NCBI RefSeq assembly: GCF_000148525.1
Contig: NZ_AEDU01000012.1
Location: 1-50,391, forward strand
Direction of reading: 5' to 3'
Source of the DNA: Streptococcus mitis SK564
GTDB lineage: Bacteria > Bacillota > Bacilli > Lactobacillales > Streptococcaceae
Length of the DNA stretch: 50,391 nt
The notes beneath the pieces were generated by a model that saw only the letters and a program-made list of their open reading frames with translations, was not told the origin of the DNA and searched no databases. Both the position numbers and the translations under genes were made by a program. This document shows positions 33,511-42,587 of the stretch, one piece after another. Positions within the stretch are counted from its first letter, which is position 1; every line of letters begins with the position of its first letter.

Positions 33511-35454
33511 ATGATTAACATTACTTTCCCAGATGGCGCTGTTCGTGAATTCGAATCTGGCGTTACAACTTTTGAAATTGCCCAATCTATCAGCAATTCC
33601 CTAGCTAAAAAAGCCTTGGCTGGTAAATTTAACGGCAAACTTATCGATACTACTCGTGCTATTACTAAAGATGGAAGCATCGAAATTGTGACACCTGATC
33701 ACGAAGATGCCCTTCCAATCTTGCGTCACTCAGCTGCTCACTTGTTCGCCCAAGCAGCTCGTCGTCTGTTCCCAGACATTCACTTGGGAGTTGGTCCAGC
33801 CATCGAAGATGGTTTCTACTACGATACTGACAACACAGCTGGTCAAATCTCTAACGAAGACCTTCCTCGTATCGAAGAAGAAATGCAAAAAATTGTCAAA
33901 GAAAACTTCCCATCAATCCGTGAAGAAGTTACTAAAGACGAGGCACGTGAAATCTTCAAGAACGACCCTTACAAATTAGAATTGATTGAAGAACACTCAG
34001 AAGACGAAGGCGGTTTGACTATCTATCGTCAGGGTGAATATGTAGACCTTTGCCGTGGCCCACACGTCCCTTCAACAGGCCGTATCCAAATCTTCCACCT
34101 TCTCCATGTAGCAGGTGCTTACTGGCGTGGAAATAGCGACAACGCTATGATGCAACGTATCTACGGTACAGCTTGGTTTGACAAAAAAGACTTGAAAAAC
34201 TACCTTCAAATGCGTGAAGAAGCTAAGGAACGTGACCACCGTAAACTTGGTAAAGAGCTTGATCTCTTCATGATTTCTCAAGAGGTTGGTCAAGGACTTC
34301 CATTCTGGTTGCCAAATGGTGCGACTATCCGTCGTGAATTGGAACGCTACATCGTAGACAAAGAGTTGGCTTCTGGCTACCAACACGTATACACTCCACC
34401 ACTTGCTTCTGTTGAACTTTACAAGACTTCTGGTCACTGGGATCATTACCAAGAAGACATGTTCCCAACTATGGACATGGGTGACGGGGAAGAATTTGTC
34501 CTTCGTCCAATGAACTGTCCGCACCACATCCAAGTCTTCAAACACCATGTTCATTCTTACCGTGAGTTGCCAATCCGTATTGCTGAAATCGGTATGATGC
34601 ACCGTTATGAAAAATCTGGTGCCCTCACTGGTCTTCAACGTGTACGTGAAATGTCACTCAACGACGGTCACCTCTTTGTGACTCCAGAACAAATCCAAGA
34701 AGAATTCCAGCGTGCCCTTCAGTTGATTATCGATGTTTATGAAGATTTCAACTTGACTGAATACCGCTTCCGCCTCTCTCTTCGTGACCCTCAAGATACT
34801 CACAAGTACTTTGACAACGATGAGATGTGGGAAAATGCTCAAACCATGCTTCGTGCAGCCCTTGATGAAATGGGCGTGGACTACTTTGAAGCCGAAGGTG
34901 AAGCAGCCTTCTACGGACCAAAATTGGATATTCAAGTTAAGACCGCTCTTGGAAAAGAAGAAACTCTTTCTACTATCCAACTTGACTTCTTGCTTCCAGA
35001 ACGCTTCGACCTTAAATATATCGGAGCTGATGGTGAAGAGCACCGTCCAGTTATGATCCACCGTGGAGTTATCTCAACTATGGAACGCTTCACAGCTATC
35101 TTGATTGAGAACTACAAGGGTGCCTTCCCAACATGGCTAGCACCTCACCAAGTAACTCTCATCCCAGTATCTAACGAAAAACACGTGGACTACGCATGGG
35201 AAGTAGCTAAAAAACTCCGTGACCGTGGTGTCCGTGCAGATGTAGATGAGCGCAATGAAAAAATGCAGTTCAAGATCCGTGCGTCACAAACAAGCAAGAT
35301 TCCTTACCAATTGATCGTTGGGGACAAGGAAATGGAAGACGGAACTGTTAACGTTCGTCGCTATGGCCAAAAAGAAACACAAACTGTCTCAGTTGATGAC
35401 TTTGTTCAAGCTATCCTAGCTGATATCGCCAACAAATCACGCGTTGAGAAATAA
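33511..35454 (+). CDS. thrS: Threonyl-tRNA synthetase
   Basis: This 647-residue class II synthetase has four parts: a TGS domain (about 1-62), an editing domain with the HxxxH-type site [10 protein letters not shown] and a later CRGPH, a catalytic core with [13 protein letters not shown] (zinc ligands Cys/His) and motif 2 [15 protein letters not shown], and a C-terminal anticodon-binding domain (about 540-647). The frame is open 132 nt upstream into the T-box, but ATG 33511 has the ribosome-binding site AAGGAG and begins the TGS fold ([15 protein letters not shown]). It is regulated by the upstream T-box. Confidence 0.97.
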   Translation: MINITFPDGAVREFESGVTTFEIAQSISNSLAKKALAGKFNGKLIDTTRAITKDGSIEIVTPDHEDALPILRHSAAHLFAQAARRLFPDIHLGVGPAIEDGFYYDTDNTAGQISNEDLPRIEEEMQKIVKENFPSIREEVTKDEAREIFKNDPYKLELIEEHSEDEGGLTIYRQGEYVDLCRGPHVPSTGRIQIFHLLHVAGAYWRGNSDNAMMQRIYGTAWFDKKDLKNYLQMREEAKERDHRKLGKELDLFMISQEVGQGLPFWLPNGATIRRELERYIVDKELASGYQHVYTPPLASVELYKTSGHWDHYQEDMFPTMDMGDGEEFVLRPMNCPHHIQVFKHHVHSYRELPIRIAEIGMMHRYEKSGALTGLQRVREMSLNDGHLFVTPEQIQEEFQRALQLIIDVYEDFNLTEYRFRLSLRDPQDTHKYFDNDEMWENAQTMLRAALDEMGVDYFEAEGEAAFYGPKLDIQVKTALGKEETLSTIQLDFLLPERFDLKYIGADGEEHRPVMIHRGVISTMERFTAILIENYKGAFPTWLAPHQVTLIPVSNEKHVDYAWEVAKKLRDRGVRADVDERNEKMQFKIRASQTSKIPYQLIVGDKEMEDGTVNVRRYGQKETQTVSVDDFVQAILADIANKSRVEK

Positions 35455-35478
35455 GAGATAAAATCCTAGCTACCTAAA

Positions 35479-35508
35479 AAGCAACAACTATTTCAGCTGT
35501 TGCTTTTT
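35479..35508 (+). terminator. Terminator of thrS
   Basis: AAGCAACA/TGTTGCTT stem followed by five T, 25 nt after the stop. Confidence 0.88.
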
Positions 35509-35515
35509 ATATTTT

Positions 35516-35620
35516 TACTCAATGAAAATCAAAAAGCAAACTAGGAAGCTAGCCGCAAGCTGTACTTGAGTACGGTAAGGCGACGCTGACGTGGTTTGAA
35601 TTTGATTTTCGAAGAGTATT
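35516..35620 (-). repeat. BOX element, A-C type without boxB
   Basis: Left boundary TACTCAATGAAAATC, boxC core GCTAGCCGCAAGC, boxA core GGTAAGGCGACGCTGACG and right boundary CGAAGAGTAT. At about 105 bp it is boxA joined to boxC. Near the right end GAATTTGATTTTC replaces the usual GAAGAGATTTTC. Confidence 0.88.
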
Positions 35621-35697
35621 ATTTAATCCGAGCTAGTAGTGATTGACCAAACCACCACACAAGATTTACTTTCATGAGTTAGATAAAGTCAGTATCC

Positions 35698-36747
35698 TCA
35701 ATCCTTGTCTGCTTCATTTTCTTTTACGAGATCGTTTTGTGAATCTTTTTCAGAGAGTTTTTGATCAATATACTTGTCAATGTTTTCATAAAATTCCTTG
35801 GTCGCTTCACTATCTAATGTTGGCGAGTTCTGAACTTGATTCACTTTCAATTGAACAGATTGAATACCGTAAGAGGCTTGTTTTTGGTGGAGTGTTTCTA
35901 ATTCTTCTTCTGAAATCGGATCTCCAACAACCGTCAAGACCAATTCATTGTTACTTGACTTGTAGACTTGATTAATAACCGTATAATTGGCGAACTCTTT
36001 TCCTACAAACTGTTTGATCCCTTCTTTGCGCGCTTGTTCTATTGTCAGAGTAACTGCCGAATAGCTAGCTGGAAGAATCAACAATACAATCAAAGAAATC
36101 AAGCCAATTCTCATTTTAATGCTCAGCTCTTTAAATGAAGTTAAAGGAGATTTTCTCATCAAAATTCTTGTTCCAACAATGTTGGCTAGCATGATAAAGA
36201 CACAGTTGATCAAGAAAAGATAGAGAGCCCCCAATAAAAATCGTACATTCCCATTAGCTAAACCATAGCCAGCAGTACAGATAGGCGGCATCAAAGCTGT
36301 AGCAATGGCTACTCCTGGCACGATATTGTTTGCTTCTTTTTTCCTTGAACCGATCACACCAGCAATCCCACCAGCAATAGCAATGAGAACATCCCAAATG
36401 GTTGGAGAGGTTCGTGCGATCAACTCGCTACTTGCATAAGACAAGGGAGAAATCCAGAAATACAGAGTCGAGACAAGCAAACTGACCAACACTTGAGTCA
36501 ATAAAACCTCTAGAGATTGCTTGATTAAACGCGTATCAAAAATAGCTAAACCGAATCCCAGTCCAACAATCGGTGTCATGAGAGGTGAAATTAACATGGC
36601 TCCAATAATAACAGCTGTTGAATTCATATTTAGACCGATAGAGGCAATAAAAATTGCACACATCAAAATCGCTGTATCTCTCAATCGAACATGAAGGTCA
36701 TCGTATAATTTCTCACGGTATTCCCGTGTTGAATAATTGGCAGTCAT
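35698..36747 (-). CDS. DUF389 family membrane protein, copy 1
   Basis: This 349-residue protein has an N-terminal cytoplasmic helix, then a hydrophobic DUF389 core with about six TM helices (about 27-230; ILMCAIFIASIGLNMNSTAVIIGAMLISPLMTPIVG), and a soluble C-terminal domain (about 235-349). The function of DUF389 is not established. Its ATG overlaps the stop of the K+ channel gene (ATGA), so the two are translationally coupled. A second copy, identical at all but 23 of 349 positions, lies at 37963-39012. Coupling to a channel suggests ion or membrane-potential homeostasis, an inference from context. Confidence 0.85.
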   Translation of the reverse strand: MTANYSTREYREKLYDDLHVRLRDTAILMCAIFIASIGLNMNSTAVIIGAMLISPLMTPIVGLGFGLAIFDTRLIKQSLEVLLTQVLVSLLVSTLYFWISPLSYASSELIARTSPTIWDVLIAIAGGIAGVIGSRKKEANNIVPGVAIATALMPPICTAGYGLANGNVRFLLGALYLFLINCVFIMLANIVGTRILMRKSPLTSFKELSIKMRIGLISLIVLLILPASYSAVTLTIEQARKEGIKQFVGKEFANYTVINQVYKSSNNELVLTVVGDPISEEELETLHQKQASYGIQSVQLKVNQVQNSPTLDSEATKEFYENIDKYIDQKLSEKDSQNDLVKENEADKD

Positions 36748-37067
36748 TTGTCCTCTCCTCTTTCCTTATTTAAATCGGTATAATAATTAATAATAACAGC
36801 TGATAAACAGCCAAAAAATATGAGCCCATAAATCGTCAAGAAGACACTGGTAATCCTTCCAATCAAGGTCACAGCTAGGAGATCCCCGTAGCCGACAGTC
36901 GTCGAAGTCACAAAAGCATACCAAAGACCGTCTCCGTAATTTGTGATAGCAGGTTCAACTAGGAAAAGCACGCCTCCTGACCCAAAAACAAAGGTCACAA
37001 AACTCAGAGCAAACCGAGTAAAACCCGTAACCTGTATAATATGCCATAACATTTTTAAACGTCTCAT
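36744..37067 (-). CDS. Two-TM potassium channel
   Basis: This 107-residue protein has the K+ selectivity filter TTVGYGD (about residues 56-62) between a pore helix and two TM helices (about 17-37 and 68-93). There is no cytoplasmic RCK domain. It is the smallest KcsA-like plan and should form a tetramer. The start has AAGGAG. The stop overlaps the DUF389 start by four bases. Gating input, if any, must come from partners such as the coupled DUF389 protein. Confidence 0.85.
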   Translation of the reverse strand: MRRLKMLWHIIQVTGFTRFALSFVTFVFGSGGVLFLVEPAITNYGDGLWYAFVTSTTVGYGDLLAVTLIGRITSVFLTIYGLIFFGCLSAVIINYYTDLNKERGEDK

Positions 37068-37080
37068 TTGTTCTCCTTAT

Positions 37081-37649
37081 TCATACTAGCTCCTGACCGA
37101 GCCGTTTTTTCCAATAATCAAAGTGAAGATAGGACATGATCTCCATCAGAGAAAGATAGACAAACTGATAGATCTGATTTAAGCTGATTATCAACTGATA
37201 TTGTTTGAAAAATGACTGGAAGAAAGACCAGATATGACTGTCTTGAATCAGTCCCTTCTTAACATCAGACAGGATATTAGCTAAAGCTCCCAAGGACTGA
37301 AACGGTAAATCCTTGACATTTATATAGATCCGGTCCACCACATCATTCAGACTGGTATCTTGGATGGCATGAAATTCTCCAAAGAGAACTCCTGCCGCTC
37401 CAAGAGTAGAAACAAATTCCACCAAATAATTTCTGAGGAAATTTTCTCAACCTTTTCCCATAATGTGTTTAGTGCCATCCATAACGATCCCAACCAGAAA
37501 AAGGAAAGAAAACAAGCAAAGAAATTTTGCCGTAAATCCCAAAAAGCTTCAAGACTTGGTGTTGTTGGTTTTTCTAACTCTAAAATCAAGATGGTCATAA
37601 TAATTGCTAGAACAGCATCTGTCAATACAATTAATCTGTCTTTCTTCAT
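37081..37649 (-). pseudogene. Truncated TMEM175-type K+ channel gene, joined out of frame to an unrecognised fragment
   Basis: The ATG at 37649 (after AAAGGGG) starts MKKDRLIVLTDAVLAI, the RxxxxTD signature of bacterial TMEM175 K+ channels, followed by TM2-TM3 up to WWNLFLLL. After about 85 residues the frame turns into non-membrane sequence and stops at 37347. In another frame a 114-residue stretch continues to 37081 (GAAGVLFGEFHAIQD to KKRLGQELV) with only a TTG as possible start. TMEM175 proteins normally have about six TM helices, so the second half is missing. I read this as a deletion or frameshift remnant. What the 3' fragment encodes is not recognised. Confidence 0.65.
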
Positions 37650-37962
37650 CGGATTGCATCCCCTTTCTTTTTTGTAACATTCTATCTTATCGCATAATAT
37701 TGGATATTCTTTCATAATCCGACTACAAACAAAAATAAACCAAAAAGTCTGTCCCTATTATGCTATATTTAACTCTAGAAGTATTCATCCATCTAATTAA
37801 TAAATATATCATATTTCACAATAAATGAATACTATCAAAGATTCATCCCCTTTCACTTCATCATTTAGTGTTGCTTAGATTTATCAAAAACAACCTGCTA
37901 TAAGTAAGAAAGAGGAAGATACAAGAAAAACACGGCGTAAAAACCGATTCAGTTCATTGTCC

Positions 37963-39012
37963 TCAATCCTTGTCTGCTTCATTTTCTTTTACGAGATCTT
38001 TTTGTGAATCCTTTTCAGAGAGTTTTTGATCGATATACTTGTTAATGGTTTCATAAAATTCCTTGGTCGAATCACTGTCTAATTTTGTCGAATTATGAAC
38101 TTGATTGACTTTCAATTGAACAGATTGAATACCGTAAGAGGCTTGTTTTTGGTGGAGCGTTTCTAATTCTTCTTCTGAAATCGGATCTCCAACAACCGTC
38201 AAGACCAACTCATTGTTTCTTGATTTGTAGACTTGATTAATGACCGTGTGATTGGCGAACTCTTTTCCTACAAACTGTTTGATTCCTTCTTTTCGCGCTT
38301 GATCTATCGTCAAAGTAATTGCTGAATAACTAGCCGGAAGAATCAATAATACAATCAAGGATATCAACCCAATTCTCATTTTAATGTTTAGCTCTTTAAA
38401 TGAACTTAAGGGAGATTTTCTCATCATAATTCTTGTTCCAACAATGTTGATTAGCATGATAAAGACACAGTTGATCAAGAAAAGATAAAGAGCTCCAAAT
38501 AAAAATCGTACATTTCCATTAGCTAAACCGTAACCTGCAGTGCAGATAGGTGGCATCAGAGCTGTTGCAATGGCTACTCCTGGTACGATATTGTTTGCTT
38601 CTTTTTTCCTTGAACCAATGAAACCTGCTATCCCACCAGCAATAGCAATGAGCACATCCCAAATTGTTGGAGAGGTTCGTGCAATCAATTCGCTACTTTC
38701 ATAAGATAAGGGAGAAATCCAGAAATACAGAGCCGAGACAAGCAAGCTAACCAATACTTGGGTAAATAAAACCTCTAGAGATTGCTTGATTAAACGCGTA
38801 TCAAAAATAGCTAAACCAAACCCCAGTCCAACAATCGGTGTCATAAGAGGGGAAATCAGCATGGCTCCAATAATGACAGCCGTTGAATTCATATTTAGGC
38901 CGATAGAGGCAATAAAAATCGCACACATCAAAATCACTGTATCTCTTAATCGAACATGAAGATCATCATATAATTTCTCACGGTATTCACGTGTTGAATA
39001 GTTTCCGGTCAT
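37963..39012 (-). CDS. DUF389 family membrane protein, copy 2
   Basis: A 349-residue paralogue of the protein at 35698-36747, with the same layout of N-terminal helix, DUF389 TM core and acidic C-terminal tail (NEADKD). Substitutions cluster in TM side chains (L/F, A/I, V/F) and in the C-terminal region (about 325-340). It has its own ribosome-binding site (AAGGAG) and is not coupled to a channel gene, because the neighbouring TMEM175 gene is broken. The two copies and their shared 3' flank form long direct repeats able to recombine and delete the channel segment. Confidence 0.85.
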   Translation of the reverse strand: MTGNYSTREYREKLYDDLHVRLRDTVILMCAIFIASIGLNMNSTAVIIGAMLISPLMTPIVGLGFGLAIFDTRLIKQSLEVLFTQVLVSLLVSALYFWISPLSYESSELIARTSPTIWDVLIAIAGGIAGFIGSRKKEANNIVPGVAIATALMPPICTAGYGLANGNVRFLFGALYLFLINCVFIMLINIVGTRIMMRKSPLSSFKELNIKMRIGLISLIVLLILPASYSAITLTIDQARKEGIKQFVGKEFANHTVINQVYKSRNNELVLTVVGDPISEEELETLHQKQASYGIQSVQLKVNQVHNSTKLDSDSTKEFYETINKYIDQKLSEKDSQKDLVKENEADKD

Positions 39013-39302
39013 TAGTTACTCCTTTTATTTCATATAATCTTGTTTCTGCATGGATGATGGTAGAGATACTTCTGTCCAATCTTACATATTTTTCTTCTCA
39101 CCTGTTATTCTTTTGAACATTATCTTTTAAATATCCGTCAGTCCATCCTTAACATTATATCAAAAATTTTACAGTCTTTCTCTGAGGAAATCTCTCAATT
39201 TAACAGATAGATGAAGCAAGAAATTTTTGTTTCCTTATCCGAAGAAGGAAAAACGATATCTCCTGAACCTTGATACTATGCGTTTTATTCTTTATAATTT
39301 AG
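39013..39302. other. Spacer between the ABC exporter and DUF389 copy 2
   Basis: 290 nt, AT-rich, no gene. Near the exporter stop the minus strand has an interrupted AAACG/CGTTT stem followed by TTTTT (about 39253-39285), a possible terminator. Its GATACTATGCGTTTTA arm matches one arm of the terminator at 13253-13268. Farther on, a TTTCCTT/AAGGAAA hairpin is seen. Confidence 0.45.
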
Positions 39303-40814
39303 CTATTTCAAAATTACAAGTTCTCCATTCTTAATTTCCCAAACTTGGTCAAACTTACTTAATAATTCGTTTTGGCGATGTAAAGTAACAATGACGGCAC
39401 TTGGTAGTTCCAGAACTCTTTCCAATTCCATTTTAAACTGATTAGTATCCAAGGCAGAGAAAGGTTCGTCTAGGATAAGCAATGGATTTTTACGATTTTT
39501 CTCACGATTTAAATACATTCGTTGTTGCTGACCACCTGACAGGGATTGTGGTGGAATTTTTTCAAAATCTTCTTCTCTGAATTTTTCATTGAAACTATTG
39601 AATAGCGTTACATTATTTTCATAACTTGAAATAAATGTATGTTCTTGTTGCAGAATCATACCGAATCTTCCCCAAAGATGGTCCAAAACAAGCCCATCTA
39701 GCACAATTTGTCCTTCAAAATCTTCATCTGTTCCATTTAAAATGTTGAGAAGACTACTTTTTCCAGACCCATTCTTACCAATAAGCGCAATTTTATCCCC
39801 TTTTTGAATCGTAGCGGAAGTAATTATCAATTTTGATTCTCCCATTTGTTTGGAAATGTTTTTCAAAGTAATCGTATCAAAAGAATGTTGAGGTGCTTGA
39901 ACTGAAACGGGTCTCCCAACAATGTTTTGAAAACTCTTGATTACAGGCTTTACGGACTCTAACATTTGTAAATCATAAAGGATTTCCTGTATTGGTTCAG
40001 AAAAAGCATTAATATATCCGAAACTCGCCACCACCTCAGGAATACCGAGTTGCTGGTGAGATAGAGAGTAGGCTAAATAAATAAACAGAACAAGACTAAT
40101 GAATTCAAAAGAAACACCTGTCAATAAGATGCCAGTAATTTTTGTCAAACCATACTTAAAATACTTATCCTGCAAATTCTTTAGAGAACTCTTTTGTTGA
40201 TTCAAAAAATGCGACATAGTTAGTTTATTTACCAAATGATGTCCCATGAGCAAATCCTCCAAAGTTCGATAGTAATCTCCTTGTTTTTTCAAGTAAACCT
40301 GTCTGCGATTAGCGGTCAACTTCCCAACGATTTTAGGAATTTGAATACTAATTCCAGTGGAAAAGATTAAAATCAATGATACAATAGGATTAATTGTTCT
40401 GCTAATAATGAAAGCGTAAATGATGATACGTAAAATTTGTTTGATAAAACTCATCAATGGAGGAAGGTAATCCTTTTCCAACGAATCTAGGTCATTAGAT
40501 TGATAGGAAATATACTCTGCTACTGTTTTCTGCTTGAAATCGTGGTGACTGAGTCCCAGAAGTGAACGAAACCACTCATTTTTCAAAGTAGTCGAAAAGA
40601 TAATCCCCTGCTTCCAATCAAGTATCATTTGGATATAGTTACAACTCAAATAGCCTGCCACTGACATAGAGTAACCATATAGAGCTACTTGATAATCCCC
40701 TTTGATTAATGCCTGCGTGAAATACGGTAACAAAGCTGTGCAGATATTCGATACTACACCAAAAAGAAAATTAAAGAAGAGATACCATCTAATAGTTTTA
40801 AGATATGATAGCAT
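39303..40814 (-). CDS. ABC exporter, fused membrane and ATPase domains, probably peptide or RiPP export
   Basis: This 503-residue half-transporter has six TM helices (about 1-285) and an ATPase domain with Walker A GKNGSGKSS, signature LSGGQQQR, Walker B LLILDEPFSALD and switch LHRQ. There is no N-terminal C39 peptidase. The helical subdomain of the ATPase is short. The start (AAGGAG) follows the radical-SAM remnant by about 15 nt, so the two were probably co-transcribed. The context is that of a peptide-modification locus, suggesting export of a modified peptide. With the maturase gone, the present substrate is unknown. The frame is intact, so the protein may be made. Confidence 0.8.
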   Translation of the reverse strand: MLSYLKTIRWYLFFNFLFGVVSNICTALLPYFTQALIKGDYQVALYGYSMSVAGYLSCNYIQMILDWKQGIIFSTTLKNEWFRSLLGLSHHDFKQKTVAEYISYQSNDLDSLEKDYLPPLMSFIKQILRIIIYAFIISRTINPIVSLILIFSTGISIQIPKIVGKLTANRRQVYLKKQGDYYRTLEDLLMGHHLVNKLTMSHFLNQQKSSLKNLQDKYFKYGLTKITGILLTGVSFEFISLVLFIYLAYSLSHQQLGIPEVVASFGYINAFSEPIQEILYDLQMLESVKPVIKSFQNIVGRPVSVQAPQHSFDTITLKNISKQMGESKLIITSATIQKGDKIALIGKNGSGKSSLLNILNGTDEDFEGQIVLDGLVLDHLWGRFGMILQQEHTFISSYENNVTLFNSFNEKFREEDFEKIPPQSLSGGQQQRMYLNREKNRKNPLLILDEPFSALDTNQFKMELERVLELPSAVIVTLHRQNELLSKFDQVWEIKNGELVILK

Positions 40815-40829
40815 ATACGATACTCCTTG

Positions 40830-41075
40830 CTAATGCGTTTTTTTACATATCGCAGAACAATCTCTACTATTCCCTATTTCAGATAGTGCGATACTCGGAC
40901 ATTGAGTGCAATAATTGTAAATCACACAAGTACTGCAGTTTTTACTATCATTCAAAATATAATTTGCTATTTTGTAAAATATAGGTCTATCCCATGTTTC
41001 TTTGATAGATGTAAAATGAATATTTCCAATACTTCTATTGAAAGTAAGCTTTTTCAGTTTTTCTAACGATTTAGG
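40830..41075 (-). pseudogene. 3' remnant of a radical-SAM peptide maturase (SPASM domain)
   Basis: An open stretch of about 80 codons without its own start ends in TAG at 40830. It reads SIGNIHFTSIKETWDRP, the usual entry to a SPASM domain, and then CSTCVIYNYCTQCP followed by DCSAIC. The spacing is CX2CX5CX2C then CX3C, which matches auxiliary 4Fe-4S cluster binding in RiPP-modifying radical-SAM enzymes. The catalytic CX3CX2C radical-SAM core is absent. The upstream end runs into the XRE pseudogene in another frame. With the exporter it marks a decayed RiPP locus. No precursor peptide gene is recognisable. Confidence 0.72.
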
Positions 41076-41164
41076 CTATTTCGTGACACACCCACAATCC
41101 GTGAAAATTCTGGTTATATCAGATTATGTGATTTTCGTAAGAATTTTATATTGTCTCCAATCAT
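41063..41164 (-). pseudogene. XRE-family regulator remnant
   Basis: After a good ribosome-binding site (AAAGGAG) and ATG at 41164, the frame reads MIGDNIKFLRKSHNLI, then a TAA in place of an expected Gln codon, then PEFSRIVGVSRNSLNR and a TAG in place of the expected Tyr-Glu. This is an XRE helix-turn-helix broken by a nonsense change and a small deletion. Its promoter -10 (TGT-TATAAT, 41192-41197) is intact. It probably controlled the peptide locus downstream. Confidence 0.72.
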
Positions 41165-41191
41165 GGCAGTCTCCTTTTACTTGATAAAACT

Positions 41192-41197
41192 ATTATA
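41192..41197 (-). promoter_or_regulatory. Extended -10 of the decayed peptide locus
   Basis: TGT-TATAAT on the minus strand, about 28 nt before the XRE remnant. It may still transcribe the exporter gene. Confidence 0.55.
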
Positions 41198-41213
41198 ACA
41201 TTTAGAAATTAAA

Positions 41214-41501
41214 AACTGGTTCAAAATCAATAGAATGTGTGTATTCGATACATTCAATAAATTCTTGGAAACAGTTCTACACCAGTTACACAAATCTATA
41301 TACACCTATCTCATTCAAAATAAAAAGAAAGTTGCAGTTCTTTTAATCCTGTATCAACGATTCATTCTGAAATCGAATAGGAGACATTTCCCAAGTCTAC
41401 AATTCACTTCATCTCAAATTAATTTTTGTAATTCACCCTTAGTTTATAGATTTTATACTCAACAAAAGTATAAAGCATACAAAACTTCACTTTGAACCAG
41501 T
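41214..41501. mobile_element. Possible MITE-like segment with imperfect 16-bp terminal inverted repeats
   Basis: The left end ACTGGTTCAAAATCAA and the right end (reverse complement) ACTGGTTCAAAGTGAA match at 14 of 16 positions. They bound 288 bp with no credible gene; the 86-codon frame inside has no ribosome-binding site. No target duplication is evident. It lies just upstream of the XRE remnant promoter. Confidence 0.4.
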
Positions 41502-41612
41502 ATTTATACTATATTCCGTATTAAAAATTCTATTATTGGTTTTGTAAAAAACAGTCTTCAAATATCCTGAAATATAGCAAAAAGAGATTGGGTAAAAACT
41601 AATTGTCTCTGC

Positions 41613-42587
41613 TCACTCAAGGACTAGGTTCACTTGAGCAAACTGAATCCGCACTATCGTTCCTTTTCCGACCTCAGACTCGATGCGAATCTGGTGACCT
41701 AGTTCTTCAGAAATTTTCTTAGATAGATAGAGGCCAAGTCCAGATGACTGCTGAGTTAGGCGTCCATTATATCCTGAAAAGCCACGTTCAAAGACTCGGA
41801 GGACATCACTGTTTTTTATCCCGATTCCCGTATCCTTGATACAAAGCTCTTGCCCGTCCATATAAATCTCCAGACCACCTTCCTTGGTGTACTTGAGACT
41901 GTTTGAGATAATTTGTTCAATGACCACTAGCAGCCACTTTTTATCCGTCACGATTTCTTTATCAAGGTCATGTAGATTGACATTTAAGCCTTTTTGAATA
42001 AAGAAAAGAGCGTATTTACGAATTATTTCCTTGACCAAGTCCTCAATTTGAACCTGCTTTAAGACCAAATCATCATGAAAACTTTCTAAACGCAGGTACT
42101 GTAAAACTAGATTGGTATAGGAATCGATTTTAAAAATTTCCTGTTCTAACTGCTGCTTTAATTGGCGATCATCTACTTCTGCAACTAAGAGTTGACTGGC
42201 TGCAATGGGGGTCTTAATCTGATGAACCCACAAGGTATAGTAATCCAGCAAATCCGTCAGTTTTCTTTCTGAATCTGACCTCTGCTGATAGAGTTCCATC
42301 TCACGCGCTTCTAATTTTTCAGCCAAGGCTCTTTCCAAAGGAGACTGAGCTTCCCTCTCCCCATAGAGAAGTTCCTGACGATATACCTGCATTTCTACCA
42401 ATATGTCCCAAGCAAAAAATAAAATGGTTACAAAGCAACACAAGAGGAAAAAATAGAGAAAGTAAATTCCTAAACTGGCAAATAAAAACTGAAAGAGTAA
42501 GACCAGAAACGTCAAAGAAAGTAGATAGACAAACAGACGACTACGGGAGCGCAGATAGGCTAGAAAAAATTGTTTCCAATCAAGCAT
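41613..42587 (-). CDS. hk01: Sensor histidine kinase of the BceS (intramembrane-sensing) type, HK01
   Basis: This 324-residue kinase has two TM helices (about 17-39 and 41-63) with almost no extracellular loop, the hallmark of BceS-type sensors that detect antimicrobial peptides through an ABC transporter. The phosphoacceptor is H122 in LWVHQIKTPIAA. The N-box ISNSLKYT, DTGIGI and GLGLYL are intact. It overlaps the regulator gene by 8 nt. Synteny beside thrS matches pneumococcal TCS01, reported to act in antimicrobial peptide resistance with a distant BceAB transporter. No BceAB pair is in this window. Confidence 0.9.
   Translation of the reverse strand: MLDWKQFFLAYLRSRSRLFVYLLSLTFLVLLFQFLFASLGIYFLYFFLLCCFVTILFFAWDILVEMQVYRQELLYGEREAQSPLERALAEKLEAREMELYQQRSDSERKLTDLLDYYTLWVHQIKTPIAASQLLVAEVDDRQLKQQLEQEIFKIDSYTNLVLQYLRLESFHDDLVLKQVQIEDLVKEIIRKYALFFIQKGLNVNLHDLDKEIVTDKKWLLVVIEQIISNSLKYTKEGGLEIYMDGQELCIKDTGIGIKNSDVLRVFERGFSGYNGRLTQQSSGLGLYLSKKISEELGHQIRIESEVGKGTIVRIQFAQVNLVLE

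Noticed and set aside
35516..35620. RUP element
   Set aside because: The size is close to that of RUP, but the sequence contains the boxA core used for BOX typing (GGCAAGGCGACGCTGACG type) and a boxC end.
37081..37425. Independent 114-residue protein
   Set aside because: The only start is a TTG inside the TMEM175 remnant with no ribosome-binding site; treated as part of a broken gene.
41235..41495. 86-codon plus-strand frame
   Set aside because: No ribosome-binding site, odd composition, and it falls inside the segment bounded by inverted repeats.
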